64,000 bases of DNA from Actinoalloteichus hymeniacidonis. Its GTDB lineage: Bacteria > Actinomycetota > Actinomycetes > Mycobacteriales > Pseudonocardiaceae. Below are positions 18,012 to 25,668 of this stretch, piece by piece (positions within the stretch are counted from its first letter, which is position 1; each line of letters begins with the position of its first letter). Location: positions 3,286,001-3,350,000 of the forward strand of contig NZ_JACHIS010000001.1 of NCBI RefSeq assembly GCF_014203365.1, given 5' to 3'. The notes beneath the pieces are model-generated. The model saw only the letters and a program-made list of their open reading frames with translations. It made no database searches and was not told where the DNA came from. A program made the translations under genes and the position numbers.

Positions 18012-18821
18012 TCAGGCCCGATACAGATACAACTCCGTCGGCTCGGCACTGAACTGCGAGAACGGAAACGGCTCCGCCGACAGCGCCGTCACCCCCGCCC
18101 CAAGGAACTCCCGCGCCACCGCACTGCCCGTCTGCGCATAGACGACCAACGGCACACCGCGCTCTCGACACGTCGACAACAGCGCATCGAAAGTGCCGTT
18201 ACCCAACGTCATCCCCGTCGCCACCACCGCGTCAGCCTCGGCCAACACGGTCGCCATCGAGGCCACCACCGGATCACCCCATGCCGTCGCGGCCAGGTTG
18301 AAATCACACGGCAGCGGAACCCCACCGCGCTCCCGGATCGCCGCGACCAGCGGGTTCACCACTCCGATCAAGGCCACCCGAGACCCCGGCTTGATCTCGA
18401 GCAAACCCGCGACCGCCGCGTCTCGCGCCGCAGCCCGCGACTCCGGACTCCCCGACGGCAACGTCGTCGACACCGCCGCCTCCGACGACCGATGCGGCCG
18501 CACCGCGCCCAGATACGCATCCAAAGCCGCCGTGCGAACAGCGGGACGCCCATCGCTGATCAAAGTGTCCAGCGTCCGACCAGCAACACCCTCGCAGAAG
18601 TCGGAATCGACCTCACCAGGCTCGAAGGAACTCGCACCGAAGGCAGCACCGCAGCGCAACACCACATAGTGGTTGAGGTACGTCGTCGGCGAACCGGCCA
18701 ATCTCGTCGCATGACGCAGCCAGAAACCGCTGGTGGCCGTCAACGCCGATGGCGGCGGCCCCATCTCGCCTGCCAACACCGAATCGGTCAACTCGCCCAG
18801 TGTCGTCACACGCCCCGTCAT
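18012..18821 (-). CDS. DUF4213/DUF364 Rossmann-like protein (putative heavy-metal chelation)
   Basis: Cytoplasmic protein of 269 aa. The first half resembles DUF4213, and the second is the DUF364 Rossmann-like domain, named for putative heavy-metal chelation: IKPGSRVALIGVVNPLVAAIRERG, then ADAVVATGMTLGNGTFDALLSTCRERG and GVTALSAEPFPF. Biochemical function in the family is not settled; links with molybdenum or metal handling have been proposed. It is the last gene of a three-gene operon, 28 bp after the PLP-enzyme gene and before a terminator. Its presence beside an SbnA-like enzyme and a methyltransferase, under a Fur/Zur-like box, is the reason to suspect a metal-related pathway. Confidence 0.78.
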   Translation of the reverse strand: MTGRVTTLGELTDSVLAGEMGPPPSALTATSGFWLRHATRLAGSPTTYLNHYVVLRCGAAFGASSFEPGEVDSDFCEGVAGRTLDTLISDGRPAVRTAALDAYLGAVRPHRSSEAAVSTTLPSGSPESRAAARDAAVAGLLEIKPGSRVALIGVVNPLVAAIRERGGVPLPCDFNLAATAWGDPVVASMATVLAEADAVVATGMTLGNGTFDALLSTCRERGVPLVVYAQTGSAVAREFLGAGVTALSAEPFPFSQFSAEPTELYLYRA

Positions 18822-18849
18822 CGTCTCCGCCTCTCATTCCACGACCCGC

Positions 18850-19953
18850 TCAACGACCCGCACCGCCGCACCGCCCGGTCGGCACGGGCCCCGCCGACGA
18901 ACCCGCCGCAGCAGGCATCGGCGCGGGCCGCCCCGCCCAGTTCATCGCCGACCAGGGCCGCGCCAACTCCCCCAACGATTCGATCTCCACCGGCTCCAAC
19001 TTGTCCACGTCATAAGCCTCGGCGTATCTGCTGAAAGCCGAATCGACATACCGATGACCGGTGTCCGGCGCGATGAAGACGGGCCTGCGCGCACCATCGA
19101 GTCGATGCTCCCAACGGGCCGCCAAATAGGCGGCCCCGGTCGACAAACCGGCGAATACCGCACTGGAGCGCAACAATCCGACGGCGCCGGACATCGCATA
19201 ATCGAACGACAGCCAATGAATGCGATCGTACAACTCGTGTCGCACGTTCTCGAATTCGATCGAACTGCCGATTCCAGCGATCAGAATCTCGGCGTCGTCG
19301 ATGTGCTCGCTGCCGAAGGTGACACTGCCGAACGGCTGCACTCCCACCAACAACACATCCCGGCCCGCAGCCCGAAGCCCGGAGGCTATCGCCCCGGTCG
19401 AGGCTCCCGTACCCACCGCACCGACGATGCTCAACGGGCCTGCGGGAACCTCTGCGGCGATCTGCCGCGCGACCTCGGCATATCCCGAGTAGTGCACCGA
19501 ATCGTGGTACTGCCGCATCCAGTGATAGGACGGATTCTCCCGCAATAACTCGGCGATCCGGTGTACCCGCAGGTTCTGATCCAGCCGGAGACTCGACGAG
19601 GGCTGCACCAATTCCACGGTCGCGCCGAGGATCTCCAACTGCACCCGCAGCACCCGGTCCACCGTCGTGGATCCGACGATGTGGCACTGCATCCCGTGGC
19701 GGTGACACGCCAGCGCCAACGCATAGGCATAGATTCCACTCGACGAGTCGACCAGTGTGTCGCCCGGACGGACCTGACCGGAATCCAGCAGCGCACGCAC
19801 CGCACCCAAAGCCGAATAGATCTTCATCGTCTCGAATCGAACACACACCAGATCCGAGTCCACCGAAATCATCGCGGGCCGTTTGACGGCATCCGTGACA
19901 TGGTCATACATCCGTGCCCCCGAACCAATCAGAACCTTATCGCGGTCAGACAC
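18850..19953 (-). CDS. SbnA/CysK-like PLP-dependent enzyme with altered active-site loops
   Basis: Fold-type II PLP enzyme of about 367 aa. The probable PLP lysine is in FETMKIYSALG, the substrate loop is DSSSGIYAYALALA, the phosphate loop is GAVGTGASTGAIASG, and the pyridine-contact region is FAGLSTGAAYLAA. Layout follows cysteine synthases and SbnA, which makes an intermediate of 2,3-diaminopropionate for staphyloferrin B. Two changes stand out: the usual NPxGSxKDR is RFETMK, and the TSGNxG loop has lost its Asn (SSGIYA), so the reaction may differ. The start is uncertain: GTG 19953 is chosen by comparison with SbnA; ATG 19911 and TTG 20043 are alternatives. About 45 C-terminal residues are Pro/Gly-rich. 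Confidence 0.75.
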   Translation of the reverse strand: MSDRDKVLIGSGARMYDHVTDAVKRPAMISVDSDLVCVRFETMKIYSALGAVRALLDSGQVRPGDTLVDSSSGIYAYALALACHRHGMQCHIVGSTTVDRVLRVQLEILGATVELVQPSSSLRLDQNLRVHRIAELLRENPSYHWMRQYHDSVHYSGYAEVARQIAAEVPAGPLSIVGAVGTGASTGAIASGLRAAGRDVLLVGVQPFGSVTFGSEHIDDAEILIAGIGSSIEFENVRHELYDRIHWLSFDYAMSGAVGLLRSSAVFAGLSTGAAYLAARWEHRLDGARRPVFIAPDTGHRYVDSAFSRYAEAYDVDKLEPVEIESLGELARPWSAMNWAGRPAPMPAAAGSSAGPVPTGRCGGAGR

Positions 19954-20060
19954 CGGAATGACTGTTCGATCCGCAGCGGCGCGGGCGCCACCCACCGACC
20001 GCACACGCGCGGCGGCAACAGGCACTCCCGGTGAGTCGAGCAAGCTCCGCCCGGCCCGGC

Positions 20061-20855
20061 TCAGGGCAACGGGCGGCGCAGTCGGAAGAAGTAGGTCAGC
20101 ACCGCGTCATCCCAGGTCTGCACGTGCATGACCTCCACCCGCAGGCCAAGACGTATCGCATAGCCGATCGCGCCACGAAGGTCGGCGGTGTTGGACAGGA
20201 TCAACACGGCCGACCCGTCGGCGGTCAGCAGATCCCGCTCGACGAGTTGGTCGAGGAACCGATCCACGATCGCCCGGCCCACGCACACGTTGCGGACCAC
20301 ATCGGGCTCGTCGCTGGTACGCAGGCTCACCGCCGGCGGGTTGAAGGTGACGACGTCGAACCGCGTTCCCGGCTCGATCGCATCGAAGAGATCCGAGGTG
20401 CGAGCGTCGAACCGGGTCGGCGCGTCGACAGGGGTGAGCCGGACGTAGTGCTCGGCGGCCGTCCGAACGCTGTCTGGGTGGACGTCCAGAACGGCGACCT
20501 CCCGCGCTCCCCGTGCGCCCGCGATCACCGCTTCGACGCCGAGCCCCGCACCCATCGCCGCATAGGAGCGGCCGGCCAGCTCGATGGTCCCGTCCAGAAG
20601 TCGGTCGTGCATCAGCCTGCTGGTGCCGCCCGGCAGGAACACGCCTGGTGGTACGTCGAAGGTCCATCCGTTGTATTCGTGTCGCCGCCAGGTGTGCACC
20701 TCGCTCTTCGCCTGGTTGACCGCGAGGATCTCGGCGCGCGACAGCGTTGCGGGAAGGGCGTGGAACCACTCCGGGGCGCCTGCGGGATCGGCGGTGTGGG
20801 CGGCCGTTGCGCGGGACTGCTCGTCCGAGGCGGATCCGTCCGCGCGGCGGGTCAC
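20061..20855 (-). CDS. SAM-dependent methyltransferase of HemK/PrmC-like fold
   Basis: Methyltransferase of 264 aa and first gene of the operon. NGWTFDVPPGVFLPGGTSRLM precedes the SAM site (YAAMGAGLGVEAVIAGARGAREVAVLDVHPDSVRTAAEHY). The catalytic-type motif FNPPAV matches the NPPY/NPP(x) signature of enzymes that methylate planar nitrogens, so an amine or amide of a small molecule is a plausible target. The GTG at 20855 is preceded by GAGGGGAG with 7 nt spacing; an in-frame extension to 21020 would overlap the promoter. It is followed, after about 100 bp, by the PLP enzyme and then the DUF364 protein. Product unknown. Confidence 0.75.
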   Translation of the reverse strand: MTRRADGSASDEQSRATAAHTADPAGAPEWFHALPATLSRAEILAVNQAKSEVHTWRRHEYNGWTFDVPPGVFLPGGTSRLMHDRLLDGTIELAGRSYAAMGAGLGVEAVIAGARGAREVAVLDVHPDSVRTAAEHYVRLTPVDAPTRFDARTSDLFDAIEPGTRFDVVTFNPPAVSLRTSDEPDVVRNVCVGRAIVDRFLDQLVERDLLTADGSAVLILSNTADLRGAIGYAIRLGLRVEVMHVQTWDDAVLTYFFRLRRPLP

Positions 20856-20967
20856 CGGCCATCTCCCCTCGGAAGGGTGCGACGACGATGCACACGGTCC
20901 TGAGTGGATCGTGCCGTCCCGTAACCACGCTCCGAATTCATTCGAGTACCGATCGATGCATGACCCG

Positions 20968-20996
20968 ATCATGGCACTAACGAGAACAATTCTCAA
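20968..20996 (-). promoter_or_regulatory. Promoter of the methyltransferase-PLP-DUF364 operon with a Fur/Zur-like operator
   Basis: On the minus strand, TTGAGA (20996-20991), a 17-bp spacer and CATGAT (20973-20968) form a good vegetative-type promoter. Overlapping its -35 and spacer is TGAGAATTGTTCTCG (20995-20981), a 7-1-7 inverted repeat close to the TGAxAATxRTTxTCA pattern of Fur/Zur-family boxes in actinobacteria; the inner arms GAGAA/TTCTC are perfect. A bound repressor would block the promoter. Zinc or iron control is inferred. Confidence 0.5.
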
Positions 20997-21098
20997 TAGA
21001 GCGGTCGGCCGCAACGGCACTACCTGCGCAGATTTCGGATCTTTGGCATGAATTGGGCGCCGAAGGCGCCTCGATATGGGTTTTGCTCTGGGGTCGAC

Positions 21099-21134
21099 GG
21101 GTATTAATTTTGATGGAAACTGAAGTGATGGGGA
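21099..21134 (+). repeat. Copy 2 of the dispersed AT-rich 36-bp motif
   Basis: Identical to the copy at 26761-26796 at 27 of 36 positions without gaps, with the common block ACTGAAGxGAT. It lies 74 bp before the isochorismatase-like gene and could carry its promoter. A weak GAAACT/AGTTTC repeat follows. Confidence 0.45.
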
Positions 21135-21207
21135 TTTTCAAAGTTTCAGACTCGTGTCGGTGTGGCCGCCCCGCCGAGAGTGGGTGGGGCCGGATACCGT
21201 GAACGGT

Positions 21208-21723
21208 ATGGCCGTGCTGCTGCTCATCGACGTTCAACAGAACATGCTCGAACCACCGAAACCGGTCCCGGATGCGGCTGCCGTCGCTCCGACCATCGAG
21301 CGGCTACTCGCAGGAGCCCGCGCGCAGGGCGCCGCAGTGGTCCACATTCGCAACAACGGCACGGACGACGACCCCGATGTCCCCGGCACCCCGGGCTGGG
21401 AACTGGTCCATCCGCCGAGGCCGGACGAGGAGATCGTCGACAAACACGAACCGGACGCCTTCGAGGGAACCCGGCTGGCCGAGATCCTCGCCGAGCCGAC
21501 CACGGTGGTCGTCGCAGGCATGCAGAGCGAGTTCTGCATCCGGGCGACCTCGCTCGCCGCAACGCATCGCGGGCACCGGGTCCAGTTGGTGCGGGGAGCG
21601 CACGCCACCTACGACGACACGGTCGAAGAGCTACCGGCCCGCACGATCTCCCACGAGGTGGAGCAGGAGCTGCGCGCGGCCGGTGTCGAGCTCGTCGACC
21701 CCGCCGAGGTCGCCTTCGCTTGA
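21208..21723 (+). CDS. Isochorismatase-like cysteine hydrolase
   Basis: Cytoplasmic hydrolase of 171 aa of the nicotinamidase/isochorismatase fold. The catalytic triad is visible: Asp in LLLIDVQQNML, Lys in VDKHEPDAF, and Cys in AGMQSEFCIRAT, with the cis-peptide preceding it. Small size and the QSEFCIRAT motif resemble uncharacterised amidase-like members rather than true isochorismatases of siderophore pathways. ATG 21208 begins at the first beta-strand; an upstream in-frame start at 21154 lacks support. It is divergent from the methyltransferase-PLP-DUF364 operon over a 352-bp regulatory region, so joint control is possible but unproven. Confidence 0.85.
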   Translation: MAVLLLIDVQQNMLEPPKPVPDAAAVAPTIERLLAGARAQGAAVVHIRNNGTDDDPDVPGTPGWELVHPPRPDEEIVDKHEPDAFEGTRLAEILAEPTTVVVAGMQSEFCIRATSLAATHRGHRVQLVRGAHATYDDTVEELPARTISHEVEQELRAAGVELVDPAEVAFA

Positions 21724-21775
21724 GGCTGCGGTGGGGCCGCAGGCGAGGATGATCTCGACCGATTGCAACGAACGC

Positions 21776-23038
21776 CTATCCCCCGGCCGGTTCGGTGTAG
21801 TGGTCGGCCACCACCCGCGCCATCGCCTCGGCGGCGTTGGAGGTCAGCGAGGAATGGCTGAAGAACACGTCGCCGCCGACCTCGGGATGTGCCTCGTTCA
21901 GGGTCAGATGCTCGCTGAGCTCGGCCGTGTCCCAGGCCGCATTGCTGCCGACCTTGTAGGCGGCCTGTCCGATGTAGAGCCGGACATCGGTACCGGCCAC
22001 CACATCGGCCCACCAGGGAACCAGGACGGCGTAGTCCGCAGCGGCGTGGCCGATCTCCCAGTAGACCTGGGGACTGATGTAGTCGACCCAGCCCTGCGTG
22101 ACCCAGCGTCGGGTGTCTGCGAAGATCGCGCTGTAGGACTCCAGGCCGTTGGTGTCCGAACCGGCGGGGTCACTGGAGTCGTTGCGCCAGATACCGAAGG
22201 GGCTGACACCGAAGGCGACATCGGGCTTGACCGCCTCGATCCGCTCCCCCATCTCCTGGACGAGCAGGTCGATGTTGTTACGTCGCCAGTCCTCGATGGA
22301 ATCGAAGTCATCGCCGAACTCGGCGTAGGTGTCCTGGTCCGGGATCGACTCCCCGCTGATCGGGTAGGGATAGAAGTAGTCGTCCCAGTGCGCGCCGTCG
22401 ATGTCGTAGTTCTCGACCGCGTCCATCATCGCCGTCTGGACGAACTTCCTGACCTCCGGGATGCCCGGGTTGTAGTAGAGCTGACTGCCGTATCGAAAGA
22501 TCCAGTCCGGGTTGACTCGCGCCGGGTGGTCCGGGGCGAGCTTGCTCGGATCGCTCTGTGTGCTGACCCGGTACGGGTTGAACCAGGCATGGAACTCCAG
22601 GCCTCGCGCATGCGCCTCCTCGACGAGGAAGGCCAGCGGGTCGTAGCCGGGGTCGGCGCCCTGCGTACCGGTCAACCACTGCGACCACGGCTCGTGCGGT
22701 GAGGGCCAGAACGCATCGGCTGTGGGCCGGATCTGCACGAAGACCGCATTGAGCCGCAGGTCGACGGCCTCGTCGAGCAGGGCGACGTATTCCTGTTGCT
22801 GGGTCTCGGCACTGAGCCCGCTACGACTGGGCCAGTCGATGTTGGACACGCTGGACACCCAGGTGCCTCTCAGCTGCGTGCTCTGGCGCGGCGCGGCGTC
22901 CTCGGCGCCTGTGTCGTTCTCGACTCGCGGCGTGCCCGCAGCGGCCGAGGTGAGCGACAGCGTCGAGCAGAGCAGCCCGACGGCCGCCGCCAAGGCCACC
23001 GCGGAGCGGCCACCGATTCGGTTTCTGGACAGGGGCAC
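21776..23038 (-). CDS. Secreted GHL10 (DUF187) glycoside-hydrolase-like protein
   Basis: Exported protein of 420 aa, family YddW/GHL10. After a Sec signal (RSAVALAAAVGLLCSTLSLTSAAA) comes the TIM-barrel: RGTWVSSVSNIDWPS, LDEAVDLRLNAVFVQIRPTADAFWPS, GLEFHAWFNPYRVS, the conserved YNPGIPEVRKFV and ENYDIDGAHWDDYFYPYP with acidic residues in the expected active site, then VDYISPQVYWEIGH. GHL10 proteins are thought to cleave cell-wall or denuded-glycan polymers. GTG 23038 with GGGAGG just upstream gives a good signal peptide. It is monocistronic; an inverted region separates it from the MarR gene. Confidence 0.87.
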   Translation of the reverse strand: MPLSRNRIGGRSAVALAAAVGLLCSTLSLTSAAAGTPRVENDTGAEDAAPRQSTQLRGTWVSSVSNIDWPSRSGLSAETQQQEYVALLDEAVDLRLNAVFVQIRPTADAFWPSPHEPWSQWLTGTQGADPGYDPLAFLVEEAHARGLEFHAWFNPYRVSTQSDPSKLAPDHPARVNPDWIFRYGSQLYYNPGIPEVRKFVQTAMMDAVENYDIDGAHWDDYFYPYPISGESIPDQDTYAEFGDDFDSIEDWRRNNIDLLVQEMGERIEAVKPDVAFGVSPFGIWRNDSSDPAGSDTNGLESYSAIFADTRRWVTQGWVDYISPQVYWEIGHAAADYAVLVPWWADVVAGTDVRLYIGQAAYKVGSNAAWDTAELSEHLTLNEAHPEVGGDVFFSHSSLTSNAAEAMARVVADHYTEPAGG

Positions 23039-23303
23039 CGGGCCTCCCGAGGTCACGTCCGGTTGGCCTCCCCCGCCGGCGAGCACCACTGACAGTGGGA
23101 AATTCTCCTCATTCGATCGAATCAGGCAAGATTCTCACCACGATCCCGCCAAGGATCCCCCGTTCGGCCCAGCGGCGTCCACCGTAAAGAGAAGCCGGTG
23201 ACGGCGCGCGCCCTCGTTGGCATGCCGCACACACGGCAGGCGCGACGAAAACCCGTTGCGCCGCCCGCGATCGGGCGCGGTCGGGGCGGCGACTCCGCGA
23301 GTC

Positions 23304-23795
23304 TCAGGCCGGGCCGTCGTCGTGCTCGCCGTTGGCCGACCGCAGGGTCCGCATCGCCTGGGCGAGGCTTGCCGAGGACTCGGGCCCCAGCGGTTCGATC
23401 ACGCGGCGCCGCAGGATCTCGGCGCACGCCGCACGCGCCCGAGTGGCCACATCGCGGCCGTGGTCGGTCAGTACGGCGTAGGTGATCCGTCGGTCGGTCG
23501 TGCACGGCTCGCGTCGGATCAGGTCGGCTGCGACGAGCCGGTCGGCGACCTTGGTGAAACCGCCACTGGTCAAGGCCGCCTCCCGTGCGAGCCGGGTCAT
23601 CGGCAGCCGGTTCCTCGGCGAGCGAATGAGTCGGACGAGGATGTCGAAGGACGCCGGGGCCAACCCGAAGCTGTCGGCGATCTCCCCCATCAGCCTGCCC
23701 TGGGTGGCGTGATAACCCTCGATGACCAGTCCCCACCAGGTGACCAGTTCGTCGTCCCCCGGCCCCCCATCCGCCGATGCCGCGGTCGTACTCAC
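23304..23795 (-). CDS. MarR-family regulator of the adjacent dioxygenase operon
   Basis: Winged-helix repressor of 163 aa. The core is LAPASFDILVRLIRSPRNRLPMTRLAREAALTSGGFTKVADRLVAADLIRREPCTTDRRITYAVLTDHGRDV, with the wing Asp-Arg-Arg pair of MarR proteins. The GTG at 23795 has GGAGGG 6 nt upstream. It is divergent from the ring-cleaving dioxygenase, the same arrangement as MhqR with mhqO/mhqD in Firmicutes. Two palindromes fill the intergenic region, so repression of both directions and release by quinones or phenols is the likely mode; effector is inferred. Confidence 0.88.
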   Translation of the reverse strand: MSTTAASADGGPGDDELVTWWGLVIEGYHATQGRLMGEIADSFGLAPASFDILVRLIRSPRNRLPMTRLAREAALTSGGFTKVADRLVAADLIRREPCTTDRRITYAVLTDHGRDVATRARAACAEILRRRVIEPLGPESSASLAQAMRTLRSANGEHDDGPA

Positions 23796-23859
23796 CGGAT
23801 GCCCTCCGTTCCCTGTGCGCACGGACACAGCCTAGCGCGCTGAATTCTTTCGCAGATAT

Positions 23860-23894
23860 ATCTTCCATGGAAGATGTTATCTCGATAGCATCTT
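23860..23894. promoter_or_regulatory. Two overlapping MarR-type palindromes
   Basis: ATCTTCCATGGAAGAT at 23860-23875 is a perfect 16-bp palindrome. It overlaps an imperfect 24-bp palindrome at 23871-23894 with arms AAGATG and CATCTT around ATCTCGAT. Both lie between the MarR start (23795) and the dioxygenase start (23970). They are strong operator candidates for the MarR protein. Confidence 0.65.
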
Positions 23895-23969
23895 CGGTAG
23901 ATCATCATCGCCCAGCGCTCGCAGCGGCACCCCCGCAGTTCGGCAATCGACGACGAGGAGTCCAGCACC

Positions 23970-24974
23970 ATGGCGATACAGCCCAGCGGCCTACACCACG
24001 TCACCGCGATCGGCTCAGACCCGCAACGCAACGTCGACTTCTACTCCCGCGCGCTGGGTCTGCGGCTGGTGAAGACCACGGTGAACTTCGACAACACCAG
24101 CAGCTACCACCTCTACTACGGCGACGAGGCGGGCCGGCCTGGTTCGCTGATGACCTTCTTTCCGTGGCAGGGAGCCCCGAAGGGCCGACTCGGCACCGGG
24201 CAGGCGACGGCCACGGCGTTCTCCGTTCCGGAGGGGTCGCTGGGCTGGTGGAGCGACCACCTCGGCAACCTGGGCATCGACGCCGACCCGATCCAGGAAC
24301 GCGATGGCGAGGAGGTCCTCACCTTCCGCGATCCGGACGGCCTGATCCTGACCCTCGTCGCGCACCCGCAGGGCGACCCGAGGACGCCCTGGGACGACGG
24401 GCTGATTCCCGTCGAACGAGCCGTCCGAGGCCTGCACTCCGTCACTCTCTCGGTGGCCGACGAATCGGCGACCTCGGAGCACCTCGTCGACGATCTCGGT
24501 CTGCGCTTCGTTCACCGCCACGGAGATCGGCTGCGCTTCGCCGCCGGGGACGGCGGGCCGGGCGCCCTGGTCGATGTGCTCGTCACCCCCACCGCCCCCG
24601 AAGGGCTCGTGGCGGCGGGCACCGTGCACCACATCGCCTGGCGGGTCGACGACGAGGCGACCCAGATCCGGTGGCGTGCCGAACTGATGGAACGCGGTTT
24701 CTCGGTCACCTCCATCCTCGATCGGCAGTACTTCCGCTCGATCTACTTCCGGGAACCGGGCGGCACCCTGTTGGAGATCGCGACCGACGAGCCCGGTTTC
24801 ACCGCCGACGAACCGCTGTTGGAACTCGGCAGGGCCCTGCGGCTGCCGCCCTGGTTGGAGCCAGACCGCGAACAGATCGCGGCGACCCTGCCCCGGCTGA
24901 ACCTTCCCGCCGAGAACAACCCGGAACGACTCGCCGAAGCCGACGCCACGGCCGCGACCGAGGCACCGGCATGA
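23970..24974 (+). CDS. Ring-cleaving dioxygenase of the VOC superfamily (MhqO/LinE type)
   Basis: Extradiol-type dioxygenase of 334 aa with two vicinal-oxygen-chelate domains, opening hydroquinone or catechol-like rings. The N-terminal domain begins SGLHHVTAIGSDPQRNVDFYSRALGLRLVKTTVNFD. The second holds GTVHHIAWRVDDEATQ and the metal Glu in EPGGTLLEIATDEPG. Metal ligands (His, His, Glu) are all present. Length and layout match MhqO/MhqA/LinE-like enzymes. It is first in a + strand operon with an esterase (52 bp on) and a maleylacetate reductase. Together these would convert a (chloro)hydroquinone through a ring-opened acid to 3-oxoadipate; the exact ring substrate is inferred. Confidence 0.9.
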   Translation: MAIQPSGLHHVTAIGSDPQRNVDFYSRALGLRLVKTTVNFDNTSSYHLYYGDEAGRPGSLMTFFPWQGAPKGRLGTGQATATAFSVPEGSLGWWSDHLGNLGIDADPIQERDGEEVLTFRDPDGLILTLVAHPQGDPRTPWDDGLIPVERAVRGLHSVTLSVADESATSEHLVDDLGLRFVHRHGDRLRFAAGDGGPGALVDVLVTPTAPEGLVAAGTVHHIAWRVDDEATQIRWRAELMERGFSVTSILDRQYFRSIYFREPGGTLLEIATDEPGFTADEPLLELGRALRLPPWLEPDREQIAATLPRLNLPAENNPERLAEADATAATEAPA

Positions 24975-25026
24975 CCGACGCCCGCCCCGCGATCAGCGGC
25001 GTTCCCCGACAGCGCGAAGGAGCGCA

Positions 25027-25656
25027 GTGACCGACTCCGGTTCCCCACTCCACCATCGCTTCCACCCCGGCTCCCCCGACGCTCCCGTATTCCTGCTCCT
25101 GCACGGCACCGGCGGCGGGCCCGAGGATCTCGTGGAGCCGGCCAGGGCTCTGGATCCGAGGGCTTCGCTGCTGGCGCCGAGCGGGCCGGTCCGAGAACGG
25201 GGCGCCGCCCGCTGGTTCCGCAGGCTGGCCGAGGGCGTCTTCGATTTCGCCGACGTCGAGGTCAGGGCGCGGCATCTCGCCGATTTCCTCGATCACGCTC
25301 GGGATCGCCACGACTTGGCCGACCGCAGGGTTGTGGCGATCGGTTTCTCCAACGGCGCCAACATCGCCGCCGCCACCGCCCTCCTGCGACCGGACTCGCT
25401 GCGGGAAGCGGTGCTGTTCTCGGCGATGATGCCGCTGGCCGCCGATCCCGTGATCGCACTCGCGGACACCCGAATCCTGGCCTCCAACGGCTCGGTGGAC
25501 CCGTTGGCGCCCGCAGCCGAGGCCGATCGGCTGATCGAGACGCTGCGGGCGAACGGGGCCGAGGTGTCGGTACACCGTCATCCCGGTGGACATCCGATCA
25601 CCGCGGCCGGGATGGCGGCGGCTCGGGAGTGGTTGACCAAGCCGAACGACGACTGA
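25027..25656 (+). CDS. Carboxylesterase/phospholipase-like alpha/beta hydrolase (MhqD type)
   Basis: Serine hydrolase of 209 aa. The oxyanion region is LLLHGTGGGPEDLVEPARAL, the nucleophile elbow GFSNGANIA, the acid LASNGSVDPLAP, and the histidine HPGGHPITAAG, in the order of YpfH/MhqD-like esterases. GTG start with GAAGGAGC 6 nt before it. It sits between the dioxygenase and the maleylacetate reductase, with 12 bp to the latter, so translation may be linked. MhqD homologues accompany ring-cleaving dioxygenases in quinone detoxification; here it may hydrolyse a ring-opened acyl product or a lactone. Confidence 0.88.
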   Translation: MTDSGSPLHHRFHPGSPDAPVFLLLHGTGGGPEDLVEPARALDPRASLLAPSGPVRERGAARWFRRLAEGVFDFADVEVRARHLADFLDHARDRHDLADRRVVAIGFSNGANIAAATALLRPDSLREAVLFSAMMPLAADPVIALADTRILASNGSVDPLAPAAEADRLIETLRANGAEVSVHRHPGGHPITAAGMAAAREWLTKPNDD

Positions 25657-25668
25657 TCGGAGAACACC

